NCBI RefSeq assembly: GCF_004570325.1
Contig: NZ_SPQO01000019.1
Coordinates: 1 to 64,000 of the forward strand
Length of the DNA stretch: 64,000 nucleotides
Reading direction: 5' to 3'
Origin: Mycobacterium sp. PS03-16
GTDB lineage: Bacteria; Actinomycetota; Actinomycetes; Mycobacteriales; Mycobacteriaceae
Each line of letters begins with the position of its first letter. Position 1 is the stretch's first letter. Below are positions 45,809 through 55,741 of this stretch, piece after piece. The position numbers and the translations under genes were made by a program. The notes under the pieces were generated by a model that searched no databases, was not told where the DNA came from, and was given only the letters and a program-made list of their open reading frames with translations.

Positions 45809-46888
45809 TCAGTCCGCCCAGCGCGTGGCCTGCAATCCGGGCGCGGTGCTGTTGAGCGGAACGTCGAGGCCGTCGTAGAGGCCCGGCTTCTGCCGGGCGA
45901 GCCAGCCGATTGCGCCGAGCAGCCGGTTCGCGGCGGTGGTGTTGCCGCCGTCGGCGCGGGTGCCGCCGGGGACGTCGGCGCGGGTGACGATCGTCAGCTG
46001 TGGGTCCCCGTCGACGATGACGCGGTGGTCGCCGACCCCCTCGTCGGGTTGCGGCCAGTCCGGGGCGCAGGACGGATGGATGCGGGTGATGTGGTCGATG
46101 ACGATGCGTTCGCGGCCGCCGGCCTTGCCGATGATCTTCAGCCAGAACGCCCCCTGGGTGCCGGTCTCGAAACGGCCCATCACGGTGTCGACGGCGGTCT
46201 CCAGCGGGCGGCGCTGCACGTCTTCGGCGATCTCGTCGATCTCCAGGCCCAGACCGCGCCCGATGAGCCGGAGGTTGCCGCCCCACACCATGGTCGGGAT
46301 CGACGGCAGCAGCATCATCGGGGTGTCGTCCATCGAGCCACCGAAACCACAGAGCACCCGCACAGAATGCGGTTGGTCATACGTCGAGTAGTCGAAGATC
46401 TCCTGACAGTGGATGGTGTTGATCCGCGTGCACAGCCCGGCGGCGAGCACCGCCAACGCATCGTTGGCCCAGCCCGGGTCGACGCCGCTCACCAGTAGGG
46501 CGGCCGCACCCTCCTCGGCCGCGGCGGTGAGCCGCTGCACCCAGTCGGCCGGCGCCGATGCAGGGTCATAGAGCGAGTACAGCGACGGCGTGACGACGTG
46601 GGCGCCGGCGCGCAGGCAGCGCTCGATGTCGGCGAGCGCCTCGTCCGGACGGATGTCACCGGAGCCCATGTATGCGACGGCATCACACCCGGCCAGGGCG
46701 CCGTCGACGTCGTCGGTGGCGCTGACCCCGGTCGGGGTGTCGAGTCCGGCGAACGACGCCGCGTCGCGGCCGACTTTCTCGGCCGTCGACGTGATCACCG
46801 CGCCGAGTCGCAGACCCGGGAATCCGGTCAGTGACCGGATCGCCGTCGACCCCATGTTCCCCGTTCCCCAGACCGCGACATTCAGCAT
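45809..46888 (-). CDS. DapB-like NAD(P)-binding oxidoreductase
   Basis: 359-aa protein with an N-terminal Rossmann fold (LNVAVWGTGNMGSTAIRSL at residues 2-20) similar to dihydrodipicolinate reductase, then AYMGSGDIRPDEALADIERC near 75-94 and a long alpha/beta catalytic part with the VSGVDPGWANDALAVL segment near 140. Mycobacteria carry many members (annotated dihydrodipicolinate-reductase-like); they are not the lysine enzyme, and some act in lipid or amino-alcohol metabolism. The reaction here is unknown. It converges with the kinase fusion and appears to have arrived with it, since I recall neither between Rv0245 and fadE5. Confidence 0.8.
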   Translation of the reverse strand: MLNVAVWGTGNMGSTAIRSLTGFPGLRLGAVITSTAEKVGRDAASFAGLDTPTGVSATDDVDGALAGCDAVAYMGSGDIRPDEALADIERCLRAGAHVVTPSLYSLYDPASAPADWVQRLTAAAEEGAAALLVSGVDPGWANDALAVLAAGLCTRINTIHCQEIFDYSTYDQPHSVRVLCGFGGSMDDTPMMLLPSIPTMVWGGNLRLIGRGLGLEIDEIAEDVQRRPLETAVDTVMGRFETGTQGAFWLKIIGKAGGRERIVIDHITRIHPSCAPDWPQPDEGVGDHRVIVDGDPQLTIVTRADVPGGTRADGGNTTAANRLLGAIGWLARQKPGLYDGLDVPLNSTAPGLQATRWAD

Positions 46889-47036
46889 CCGGACACCGTA
46901 TCCGGCATCGACGTGATGAGTGTCACATCACCGCGTAATCCCAGGTCAGTCCGGTGTTCCGCGCCTGCGCCGCAGGTCGGCCAACTGCTCGGTTGATTAG
47001 CTGGTGGAAATTGCTCTGCACCGCTTTGCGTTGAAG

Positions 47037-47050
47037 TTACCGAGCGGTAT
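47037..47050 (+). promoter_or_regulatory. Second, weaker TTAC-N6-GTAA-type site upstream of fadE5
   Basis: TTAC-CGAGCG-GTAT, one mismatch from the motif at 47063, lying 13 nt before it. Tandem placement suggests cooperative binding. Confidence 0.4.
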
Positions 47051-47060
47051 AGTCGGCGAC

Positions 47061-47078
47061 AGTTACTGGTGGGTAACT
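47061..47078 (+). promoter_or_regulatory. Operator upstream of fadE5 (TTAC-N6-GTAA)
   Basis: AGTTAC-TGGTGG-GTAACT: perfect 6-bp arms around 6 nt, 49 nt before the fadE5 start. The core TTAC-N6-GTAA is the same as in the fadA2/fabG4 divergent gap and is close to a sequence over the TetR start at 55713. Confidence 0.6.
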
Positions 47079-47126
47079 TATCCCGAAGTACCCAACCGCA
47101 GGTGGCATTCTCATCGAGGAGGAAAC

Positions 47127-48962
47127 GTGAGCCACTACAAGAGCAATGTCCGCGATCAGGTCTTCAACCTGTTCGAGGTGCTCGGCGTCGACAAGGCTCT
47201 GGGTCAGGGCGCCTACGCCGATCTGGACGCCGATACGGCCACCGAGATGCTCGGTGAGATGGCCCGCCTGGCCGAGGGGCCGATCGCGGCGTCCTTCGCC
47301 GACGGTGACCGCAACCCGCCGACGTTCGACCCCAAGACCCACTCGGTGACGCTGCCCGAGTCGTTCAAGAAGTCCGTCCGCGCGGTGACCGAGGGCGGTT
47401 GGGACCGCGTCGGCATCGAAGAGGAGCTCGGCGGCATGCCGATGCCCCGCGCGCTGGTGTGGGCGCTGCACGAGCATCTGCTCGGCGCGAACCCGGCGAC
47501 GTGGATGTACGGCGGCGGCCCCGGCTTCGCCAGCATCTTCTACAAGCAGGCCACCGAGGAGCAGAAGAAGTGGGCCGTCCTCGCCGCGGAGCGCGGCTGG
47601 GGCGCCACGATGGTGCTCACCGAGCCCGACGCGGGCTCCGACGTCGGCGCCGGCCGCACCAAGGCCGTCGCGCAGGACGACGGCTCGTGGCACATCGAGG
47701 GCGTGAAGCGCTTCATCACCTCGGCCGACTCCGACGACCTGTTCGAGAACATCTTCCACCTGGTGCTGGCCCGCCCCGAGGGCGCAGGCCCCGGCACCAA
47801 GGGTCTGTCGCTGTTCTTCGTCCCGAAGTTCCTGTTCGACTTCGAGACCGGCGAACTCGGCGAGCGCAACGGCGTCTTCGTCACCAACGTCGAGCACAAG
47901 ATGGGTTTGAAGGTCTCGGCCACCTGTGAGCTGTCGTTCGGCCTGCACGATGTCCCCGCCAAGGGCTGGCTGGTCGGCGAGGTGCACAACGGCATCGCGC
48001 AGATGTTCGATGTCATCGAGCAGGCCCGCATGATGGTGGGCACCAAGGCCATCGCGACGCTGTCGACCGGTTACCTCAATGCGCTCGAGTACGCCAAGAG
48101 CCGCATCCAGGGTGCCGACATGACCCAGATGACCGATAAGACCGCGCCGCGGGTCTCGATCACCCACCACCCGGACGTGCGTCGTTCGCTGATGACCCAG
48201 AAGGCCTACGCCGAGGGTCTGCGTGCGCTGTACCTGTTCACCGCCACCTACCAGGACACCGCGGTGGCCCAGGCCGTGCACGGTGTCGACGGCGACCTCG
48301 CACTCAAGGTCAACGACCTGATGCTGCCGATCGTCAAGGGTGTCGGCTCGGAGCAGGCGTACGCCAAGCTCACCGAGTCGCTGCAGACCTTCGGTGGGTC
48401 GGGCTTCCTGCAGGACTACCCGATCGAGCAGTACATCCGCGACGCCAAGATCGACTCGCTGTACGAGGGCACCACCGCCATCCAGGCGCAGGACTTCTTC
48501 TTCCGCAAGATCGTCCGCGACAAGGGTGTGGCGCTGGCGCACGTGGCCGGCCAGATCGAGGAGTTCGTCAAGGCCGAGGCCGGTAACGGCCGGCTCAAGG
48601 CCGAGCGGGCGCTGCTGGCCACCGCGCTGACCGACGTGCAGGCGATGGCGGCCTCGCTGACCGGCTACCTGATGTCGGCGCAGGAGGACCCGAAGAACGT
48701 CTACAAGGTCGGCCTGGGTTCGGTGCGGTTCCTGATGAGCGTCGGCGACCTGATGATCGGCTGGCTGCTGCAGAAACAGGCCGCCGTGGCGATCGAGGCG
48801 CTGGACAACGGCGCGACCGGTGCGGACAAGAACTTCTACGAGGGCAAGCTGGCGGTGGCATCGTTCTTCGCGAAGAACTTCCTGCCGCTGCTGACCAGCA
48901 CTCGCCAGGTCATCGAGAACATCGACAACGAGATCATGGAGATCGACGAAGCGGTCTTCTGA
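47127..48962 (+). CDS. fadE5: Acyl-CoA dehydrogenase
   Basis: 611-aa FAD enzyme of the long, ACAD9/FadE5-type branch that makes trans-2-enoyl-CoA from acyl-CoA. Visible elements: [20 protein letters not shown] near residue 160-179 (FAD/substrate loop), [20 protein letters not shown] near 193, [15 protein letters not shown] near 257, and the catalytic-base segment [20 protein letters not shown] near 445-464 with its Glu. The C-terminal extra helical domain ([20 protein letters not shown]) explains the length, equal to the M. tuberculosis protein as I recall. GTG start with GAGGAGGAA upstream. Followed by a strong terminator. Confidence 0.95.
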   Translation: MSHYKSNVRDQVFNLFEVLGVDKALGQGAYADLDADTATEMLGEMARLAEGPIAASFADGDRNPPTFDPKTHSVTLPESFKKSVRAVTEGGWDRVGIEEELGGMPMPRALVWALHEHLLGANPATWMYGGGPGFASIFYKQATEEQKKWAVLAAERGWGATMVLTEPDAGSDVGAGRTKAVAQDDGSWHIEGVKRFITSADSDDLFENIFHLVLARPEGAGPGTKGLSLFFVPKFLFDFETGELGERNGVFVTNVEHKMGLKVSATCELSFGLHDVPAKGWLVGEVHNGIAQMFDVIEQARMMVGTKAIATLSTGYLNALEYAKSRIQGADMTQMTDKTAPRVSITHHPDVRRSLMTQKAYAEGLRALYLFTATYQDTAVAQAVHGVDGDLALKVNDLMLPIVKGVGSEQAYAKLTESLQTFGGSGFLQDYPIEQYIRDAKIDSLYEGTTAIQAQDFFFRKIVRDKGVALAHVAGQIEEFVKAEAGNGRLKAERALLATALTDVQAMAASLTGYLMSAQEDPKNVYKVGLGSVRFLMSVGDLMIGWLLQKQAAVAIEALDNGATGADKNFYEGKLAVASFFAKNFLPLLTSTRQVIENIDNEIMEIDEAVF

Positions 48963-48974
48963 TCCGAGCTCACG

Positions 48975-49003
48975 AACGGCCCCCGCTCCGGCGGGGGCCG
49001 TTT
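48975..49003 (+). terminator. Terminator after fadE5
   Basis: AACGGCCCCCGC/GCGGGGGCCGTT (12 bp) with a TCCG loop followed by TTTGCG, starting 12 nt after the fadE5 stop. It lies between convergent fadE5 and the LLM gene and could act on both strands. Confidence 0.85.
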
Positions 49004-49013
49004 GCGTTGGTGG

Positions 49014-49937
49014 CTACCCGTCGAGGCGGCGCAGCAGGGCGCGGGTGCGGGCCCGGCCCTCCGGCGACGCGTCGAACGCCGTGCCGACGAACTCGTCGAC
49101 GCCCGCGGCACGCAGCTCGTCGAGCCGGTGGGTCACGGTGTCCTCGTCCCCGATGATCGCGGCGTCCGCCGGGCCGGCGTACCCCTCGCGGTCGAGCATC
49201 GCCCGGTAGGACGGCAGCTGCCCGTACACCGCGAACTGCTTCGCGGCCTGCGCGCGCACCCCGTCGACGTCGTCGGTGACGCTGACCGGAAGCGCCGCGA
49301 CGACCCGCACCTCACCGTCGGCCCGGCCGGCGTCGGCCGCGGCCTGACGCAGGGTCGGCCCCACGTGGTCGGCCAGCGTCTTGGGTCCGGTCATCCAGGT
49401 CACGGTGCCCGCGGTGCGCCGTCCGGCCAACCGCAGCAACTGCGGGCCCAGCGCGGCCAGGTACACCGGCGGCTGCGGTGCCTGGATCTGCAGCGCTCCG
49501 CGCGTGGTGACGATCTCGCCCGCCGCGTCGGCGGGCTCACCGGCCAGCAGTGGCTGCAGGCCGTCGAGGTACTCGCGCATGCGCCGCACGGGCCGATCCC
49601 AGGAGATGCCCCACATCCCCTCGGTGACCATGCGGTGTGTCAGGCCCAGGCCGAGAACGAAGCGGCCGTCGCTGATGTGGCTGAGGGTGAGCGCCCGCTG
49701 CGCGAGCAGCATCGGATGCTGGTTCTGGATCGGCAGCACGCCGGTGCCGACCTCGATGCCGTCGACCTCGTGCAGGGCGACGGCCAGGATGGTAAGCAGA
49801 TCGGGTTCGTGGGGCAGCTGCGCCAACCAGACGCGGGAGAAACCCTCGTCGCGGTAGCCGGCGAGTTGGCGGACGCAGAAGTCGACGGGCGATTGATCGC
49901 CGTGGTCACTGAGAAATCCGAAGATGCTGGTGCGCAT
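49014..49937 (-). CDS. LLM-class oxidoreductase, probably F420-dependent
   Basis: 307-aa protein of the luciferase-like TIM-barrel family. Family marks: the N-terminal SIFGFLSDHGDQSPVDFCVR, SRVWLAQLPHEPDLLTILAV near 35-54, GIEVGTGVLPIQNQHPMLLA near 60-79, and ISDGRFVLGLGLTHRMVTEG near 88-107. In mycobacteria this subfamily mostly uses F420. The substrate is unknown. It converges with fadE5 and its upstream region is the structured 325-nt gap before fadA2. Confidence 0.85.
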   Translation of the reverse strand: MRTSIFGFLSDHGDQSPVDFCVRQLAGYRDEGFSRVWLAQLPHEPDLLTILAVALHEVDGIEVGTGVLPIQNQHPMLLAQRALTLSHISDGRFVLGLGLTHRMVTEGMWGISWDRPVRRMREYLDGLQPLLAGEPADAAGEIVTTRGALQIQAPQPPVYLAALGPQLLRLAGRRTAGTVTWMTGPKTLADHVGPTLRQAAADAGRADGEVRVVAALPVSVTDDVDGVRAQAAKQFAVYGQLPSYRAMLDREGYAGPADAAIIGDEDTVTHRLDELRAAGVDEFVGTAFDASPEGRARTRALLRRLDG

Positions 49938-50262
49938 ACCGCACAGGCTACGTCCGGGAAAACAGGGCGGGTCCGGGAGGACAATGAGGGCGTCTCAACA
50001 CCTGTCTCGCGCCGCCGGCTGTTCACCTCTGCGCCGGCTGTTTGGATCAGTCACTCCCGAACCCGTCGTGGATTCGACTGTACGCCTCTGACTCCCCTCA
50101 GGCCAGAGGTGAACTAGGTCGAATCGAGCCGCGTCGATTCAAGAAGATGGCCCCGTGTTGCCGTCGGGTCGGGGGGTCAGACGGCAACACGGAGCTATCT
50201 GGAGTATCGGTGCGGCAGACGGCGGCGTTACACGCCTTGGCAGAAAAGTTTCAGCAAATCTC
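49938..50262. other. 325-nt intergenic region rich in stem-loops
   Basis: No supportable gene. Three hairpins occur in order: CCTCTG/CAGAGG (50085-50109), GAATCGA-N6-TCGATTC (50121-50140, perfect 7 bp) and CCGTGTTGCCGTC/GACGGCAACACGG (50153-50192, perfect 13 bp, 14-nt loop). The last could terminate fadA2 on the minus strand, but the first two are unexplained. Confidence 0.55.
50153..50192 (-). terminator. 13-bp hairpin downstream of fadA2
   Basis: Perfect arms at 50153-50165 and 50180-50192 around a G-rich 14-nt loop, 71 nt past the fadA2 stop on the minus strand. No T-run follows, as is usual for mycobacterial terminators. Confidence 0.5.
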
Positions 50263-51564
50263 TCACGCCTCGAGGATCGCCGCCACGCCCTGGCCGCCGG
50301 CGGCGCAGATCGAGATCAGTCCGCGCACCGGCTGGCCGGTCTGCTTGCGCTTCTCGGCCAGCTGCTTGGCCAGTTGCGCGACGATGCGCCCGCCGGTCGC
50401 AGCGAAGGGATGCCCCGCGGCCAGCGACGACCCGTTCACGTTGAGCCTGGTGCGGTCGATCGAGCCCAGCGCCGAATCCAGGCCCAGCCGTTCCTTGCAG
50501 TACTCCTCGGACTCCCAGGCCTGCAGGTGGGCCAGCACCACCGAGGCGAACGCCTCGTGGATCTCGTAGAAGTCGAAGTCCTGCAACGTCAGGCCGTTAC
50601 GGGCGAGCAGCCGCGGCACCGCGTACGTCGGCGCCATGAGCAGGCCGTCCTTGCCGTTGACGTAGTCGACCGCGGCGGTCTCCCCGTCGACGTAGTAGGC
50701 CAGCGGCTCGATGCCGTGCTGCTGCGCCCAGTCCTCGGAGGCCAGCAGCGAGACCGAGGCGCCGTCGGTGAGTGGCGTCGAATTGCCCGCGGTCATGGTG
50801 GCGTCGCCATGGCGGACACCGAAGACGGGCTTGAGCTTGGCGAGCTTCTCCGCCGAGGAGTCGGCGCGCAGATTGTTGTCGCGGTACACCCCGAGGAACG
50901 GGGTCACCAGATCGTCGAAGAAGCCGCGGTCATAGGCGGCCGCCATATTGCGGTGGCTGGCCGCGGCGAGCTCGTCCTGGTCGACGCGCTTGATGCCCAT
51001 CTCCTTGGCGGTGATGGCGGCGTGCTCACCCATCGACATCCCGGTGCGCGGTTCGCTGTTGACCGGGATCTCGATGCCGACGGCCGCGGGCAGCTTGCCT
51101 GCGAGTTTGAGCCGGTCGACGTTCGACTTGGCGCGGCGCAGCCCGAGCAGTGTCTTGCGCAGGTTGTCGCCGAATGCGATCGGCGCATCGGAGGTGGTGT
51201 CGACGCCACCGGCGGCCGCCGCCTCGTAGCGCCCGGAGGCGATGCCGTCGGCCGCGGCGATGGTCGCCTGCAGCCCCGTGCCGCAGGCCTGCTGGATGTC
51301 GAATGCGGGCGTGTACGACGACAGCGCGCTGCCGAGCACGCATTCCCGCATGAGATTGAAGTCGCGGCTGTGCTTGAGCACCGCACCGCCGATGACCGCG
51401 CCCAGCGTCTCGCCCTGCAGGTTGAAGCGGTCGACGAGCCCGCCGAGCGCGGCGGTGAACATGTCCTGGTTCGACGCGTTCGCGTACGCCCCGTCGGACC
51501 GGGCGAACGGAATCCGGTTGCCGCCGAGGACGGCGACCCGTCGCATGGTTCTGCCTTCAGCCAC
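50263..51564 (-). CDS. fadA2: Acetyl-CoA acetyltransferase / 3-ketoacyl-CoA thiolase
   Basis: 433-aa thiolase of the trifunctional-beta-like branch. The reactive Cys is in DIQQACGTGLQATIAAADG near residue 97; the catalytic His is in FYEIHEAFASVVLAH near 345, and the final NVNGSSLAAGHPFAATGGR and ICAAGGQGVAAI supply the second His and Cys. I start at GTG 51564, which has GGAGG five bases upstream; the ATG 10 codons downstream lacks a ribosome site. It is divergent from fabG4, with a palindromic operator between, and matches Rv0243 by sequence and place. Confidence 0.93.
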   Translation of the reverse strand: MAEGRTMRRVAVLGGNRIPFARSDGAYANASNQDMFTAALGGLVDRFNLQGETLGAVIGGAVLKHSRDFNLMRECVLGSALSSYTPAFDIQQACGTGLQATIAAADGIASGRYEAAAAGGVDTTSDAPIAFGDNLRKTLLGLRRAKSNVDRLKLAGKLPAAVGIEIPVNSEPRTGMSMGEHAAITAKEMGIKRVDQDELAAASHRNMAAAYDRGFFDDLVTPFLGVYRDNNLRADSSAEKLAKLKPVFGVRHGDATMTAGNSTPLTDGASVSLLASEDWAQQHGIEPLAYYVDGETAAVDYVNGKDGLLMAPTYAVPRLLARNGLTLQDFDFYEIHEAFASVVLAHLQAWESEEYCKERLGLDSALGSIDRTRLNVNGSSLAAGHPFAATGGRIVAQLAKQLAEKRKQTGQPVRGLISICAAGGQGVAAILEA

Positions 51565-51616
51565 GTTTGCCTCCACTGTCTATCCGGCTATCTAACCCCT
51601 GATATTACCCACCGTT

Positions 51617-51632
51617 CTTACTCTGGAGTAAG
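51617..51632. promoter_or_regulatory. Operator between fadA2 and fabG4 (TTAC-N6-GTAA)
   Basis: CTTACTC-TG-GAGTAAG: perfect 7-bp arms around 2 nt, containing TTAC-TCTGGA-GTAA. It lies 42 nt before fabG4 and 53 nt before fadA2, so one bound repressor could control both. Confidence 0.6.
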
Positions 51633-51673
51633 TTCAGGGTGGACTACCACTCCGCGGACGAAAGGCAGCTGAA

Positions 51674-53038
<1,365 letters not shown>

Positions 53039-53039
53039 G

Positions 53040-53885
53040 GTGAGCGACCAGCCCAGCGGGACCCGGAATCTGCTGCGCGCCGCGGTCGGTGCACTGCCGT
53101 TCGTCCCGCGCGGCGCCACCCTGCCCGACCGCACCCTGACCGTCGACGAACTGTCGATCGATCCGGTCAACGTCGCCGAGTACGCCGACGTCACCGGTCT
53201 GCAGTTCGGGGACACGGTGCCGCTGACATACCCGTTCGCGCTCACCTTCCCGACCGTGATGTCGCTGGTGACCGGCTTCGACTTCCCGTTCGCCGCAATG
53301 GGTTCGGTGCACGTCGAGAACCACATCACCCAGCATCGGCCGATCTCGGTCAGCGACACCGTGTCGGCCGCCGTGCACGCCGAGAACCTACGTGAGCACC
53401 GTCGCGGACTGCTGGTCGACGTGGTCACCGACGTCCACGTGGGCAACGAGCTGGCCTGGCACCAGGTCACCACGTTCCTGCACCAGCAGCGCACCAGCCT
53501 GTCCGACGAGCCCAAGCCGCCGCCGCAGAAGCAGCCGAAGTTGGGTCCGCCGAACGCGCTGCTGAACATCACCCCGGGACAGATCCGGCACTACGCGTCG
53601 GTGGGTGGCGACCACAACCCCATCCACACCAACCCGGTCGCGGCCAAGCTGTTCGGGTTCCCGACCGTCATCGCCCACGGCATGTTCTCCGCGGCCGCGG
53701 TGCTCGCCAACGTCGAGGGTCAGCTGCCGGGTGCGGTGCGCTATTCCGTGCGGTTCGCCAAGCCGGTGGTGCTGCCGGCCAAGGCCGGCCTGTACGTCGA
53801 CCGCACCGGCGACGGCGGCTGGGAACTGGTGCTGCGCAACAAGATGGGTGAGCCCCACCTGACCGGCACGGTCGCAGCGCTGTAA
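53040..53885 (+). CDS. htdX: (3R)-hydroxyacyl-thioester dehydratase
   Basis: 281-aa double-hot-dog dehydratase that removes water from (3R)-hydroxyacyl-CoA/ACP, the step after FabG4. The hydratase-2 motif is clear: SVGGDHNPIHTNPVAAKLFG near residue 183-202 holds the catalytic Asp and His, followed by FPTVIAHGMFSAAAVL. The N-terminal half is a second, degenerate hot dog (VAEYADVTGLQFGDTVPLTY). The GTG start is one base past the fabG4 stop. It matches Rv0241c. A 58-nt palindrome follows 17 nt after its stop. Confidence 0.94.
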   Translation: MSDQPSGTRNLLRAAVGALPFVPRGATLPDRTLTVDELSIDPVNVAEYADVTGLQFGDTVPLTYPFALTFPTVMSLVTGFDFPFAAMGSVHVENHITQHRPISVSDTVSAAVHAENLREHRRGLLVDVVTDVHVGNELAWHQVTTFLHQQRTSLSDEPKPPPQKQPKLGPPNALLNITPGQIRHYASVGGDHNPIHTNPVAAKLFGFPTVIAHGMFSAAAVLANVEGQLPGAVRYSVRFAKPVVLPAKAGLYVDRTGDGGWELVLRNKMGEPHLTGTVAAL

Positions 53886-53902
53886 CCCCTCTCCGGGCCG
53901 CG

Positions 53903-53960
53903 CGAGCAGACGCACAGTCGTGTGAATCCGCACGGATTCGTGCGACTGTGTGTCTGTTCG
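53903..53960. terminator. 58-nt palindromic terminator, copy 2 of a two-copy family
   Basis: Same length and layout as the element at 35757: outer CGAGCAGAC/GTCTGTTCG, middle ACAGTCG/CGACTGT, inner GAATCCG/CGGATTC and a 2-nt loop. The outer 12 nt CGAGCAGACGCA are identical to copy 1 while the core differs yet still pairs. It lies between htdX and the methyltransferase gene. Confidence 0.75.
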
Positions 53961-53997
53961 CCGGGAATGGGTGCGCGCGCCGTCGTACAGTGCTGCG

Positions 53998-55086
53998 GTG
54001 TCTGCCGCCAAGGTGCCGCCGGTCCGTGTCGTGCGCGTCGTCGAACGGGTCCGGAATCTGTTGAAAGGTCTGCATCAACGCAGCGCGCCGCCGTCGGCGG
54101 TGATGCTGGAGAAGATCCTCGGCGCCTGGGTGGCCCAGGGCATCACGGTGGCCGCCGACCTGAAAGTGGCCGACGCGCTGGCCGACGGGCCGCTGACCAT
54201 CGACGAGCTGGCCCGCCGTGTCGGTGCCGATCCCGACGCGCTGCGGCGGTTGATGCGCGCGTTGATCGGCGAGGGTATCTTCACCCGGCGCCGCGACGGC
54301 CGCTACGCGCTCAATCCGCTGGGTGAGAGCCTGCGTTCGGACGTCCCGATGTCGGTTGCGGGGATGGCGCGGATGATCGGCCACCCCGCCCACCGGGAGC
54401 ACTGGAGCGCGCTGCTCGAGGCGATCCGCACGGGCGAGGCGACGGTGCCCAAGATGCGCGGCATGCCGGGCTTCGAGTACCTGGCCACGAACGCCGAGTT
54501 CGGCGAGATCTTCAACGACGCGATGACGAACATGTCCGCGGCCGCGGTCGTCCCGCTGACCGCCGCCTACGACTACCGCCCTTTCGGCACGGTCGTCGAC
54601 GTCGGCGGCGGCCACGGCCGGCTCCTCGCGGCCATTCTCGCCGCCACCCCGACCGCGCGCGGGGTGCTCTACGACCTGCCGGAGGTGGTCGAGGGCGCGC
54701 CCGAGCTGCTGGGCCGCCACGGCGTCGCCGAGCGGGTCGACATCGTCGGCGGCTCGTTCTTCGACGCCGTGCCCGCCGGCGGCGACGTCTACGTGGCCAA
54801 GAACGTGATCCACGACTGGCCCGACGATCAGGCGCTGACGATCCTGCGCAACATCCGGGCCGCCGCGACACCGGACACGACGCTGCTGCTCGCCGAGTTC
54901 GTGATTCCCGAGCACGACCGCGCATTCATCGGCAACTGGACCGACCTGGAGATGCTGATGGCCACCACCGCGCGCGAGCGGACCGCGCAGGAGTACCGAG
55001 AGCTGTTGCGGCAGGCGAATTTCCGGCTGACCCGCATCGTGCCGACGGTCGCCCCGATCAGCCTGATCGAGGCCAAGGCGGTGTAA
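53998..55086 (+). CDS. SAM-dependent O-methyltransferase
   Basis: 362-aa enzyme of the plant-type/acetylserotonin O-methyltransferase family. An N-terminal winged-helix dimerisation domain (WVAQGITVAADLKVADALAD near 43-62, then IDELARRVGADPDALRRLMR) is followed by the Rossmann part: SAM motif TVVDVGGGHGRLLAAILAAT near 200-219, LYDLPEVVEGAPELLG near 226, GGSFFDAVPAGGDVYVAKNV near 251 and HDWPDDQALTILRNI near 272 with the catalytic His. GTG start, little or no ribosome site. M. tuberculosis carries a toxin-antitoxin pair (Rv0239-Rv0240) here as I recall, so this gene is a local replacement. Substrate unknown. Confidence 0.88.
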   Translation: MSAAKVPPVRVVRVVERVRNLLKGLHQRSAPPSAVMLEKILGAWVAQGITVAADLKVADALADGPLTIDELARRVGADPDALRRLMRALIGEGIFTRRRDGRYALNPLGESLRSDVPMSVAGMARMIGHPAHREHWSALLEAIRTGEATVPKMRGMPGFEYLATNAEFGEIFNDAMTNMSAAAVVPLTAAYDYRPFGTVVDVGGGHGRLLAAILAATPTARGVLYDLPEVVEGAPELLGRHGVAERVDIVGGSFFDAVPAGGDVYVAKNVIHDWPDDQALTILRNIRAAATPDTTLLLAEFVIPEHDRAFIGNWTDLEMLMATTARERTAQEYRELLRQANFRLTRIVPTVAPISLIEAKAV

Positions 55087-55101
55087 CGCCCGTCGGGAGA
55101 G

Positions 55102-55713
55102 TCAGCGGCTCACCGGGGTGTCGGCCGGCGTGCCCTTCAGGCCGCGCCAGAACAGGTTGATCATCAACTCGGCGGCCTCCTCGACGTCGGCGTCGCCGGC
55201 GCTGACCCGCGTGGCGATCGCCTCGCCGGCACCCACCAGCGCGACGGCCATCATGTCGAAGTCGGTGTCGGGTTCGGGGTGGCGGGTGCCTTCGCGCAGC
55301 AGCCGGCCGACCAGGTCGATGATCCGCTCGCGGCCCTCGCGCACGGTGTGGGCGAACGCCTGCGAACTGGTGGCCTGGGTGTAGAGCACGATCCACGACG
55401 CGCGGTTGGTGTCGATGTAGGACAGGAACGCCCGCACCGCGTTGCGCAGCAGATCCTTTGCGCTCTGGGAGAAATCGATGCCGGCGCGGACCTCGTCGAC
55501 GAACCGGCCGAGCTCACGATTCAGACACGCGCCGAACAACTCCTCCTTGGAGCCGTAATACAGGTACAGCATCGGCTTGGAGATCTGCGCCTCGGCAGCG
55601 ATGGCGTCCATCGACGTCTCGTGATAGCCGTTGACCGAGAACATCTGCACCGCCGCGTCGAGCATCTGCTGCTCGCGCACGGCGCGCGGTAAACGTTTTG
55701 TTCCTCCGGCCAT
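55102..55713 (-). CDS. TetR-family regulator (Rv0238-like)
   Basis: 203-aa regulator. The HTH covers ~14-60: EQQMLDAAVQMFSVNGYHET, then MDAIAAEAQISKPMLYLYYG with the typical YxYYGSKE end, and the C-terminal domain holds long helices (WIVLYTQATSSQAFAHTVRE). ATG 55713 is used; a GTG one codon upstream is possible. A TTAC-N6-GTGA element overlaps the start, close to the operators of fadE5 and fadA2/fabG4, so it may control those genes and itself. Ligand unknown; an acyl-CoA is a reasonable guess. Confidence 0.87.
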   Translation of the reverse strand: MAGGTKRLPRAVREQQMLDAAVQMFSVNGYHETSMDAIAAEAQISKPMLYLYYGSKEELFGACLNRELGRFVDEVRAGIDFSQSAKDLLRNAVRAFLSYIDTNRASWIVLYTQATSSQAFAHTVREGRERIIDLVGRLLREGTRHPEPDTDFDMMAVALVGAGEAIATRVSAGDADVEEAAELMINLFWRGLKGTPADTPVSR

Positions 55714-55726
55714 CACTTCAGGGTAA
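55713..55726 (-). promoter_or_regulatory. Candidate autoregulatory site of the TetR gene
   Basis: Minus strand TTAC-CCTGAA-GTGA, one mismatch from TTAC-N6-GTAA. It touches the start codon, so binding would block transcription or initiation of the TetR gene itself. Confidence 0.4.
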
Positions 55727-55741
55727 GAGATCGGCCACCGG

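Noticed and set aside
49938..50262. Possible tRNA or other classical RNA gene
   Set aside because: The stems do not form a cloverleaf, there is no TTCGANTC-type T-loop with a matching acceptor stem, and no CCA end.
53886..55101. Rv0239-Rv0240 toxin-antitoxin pair expected from M. tuberculosis order
   Set aside because: The interval holds a methyltransferase gene and a palindrome; no VapBC-like reading frame is present.
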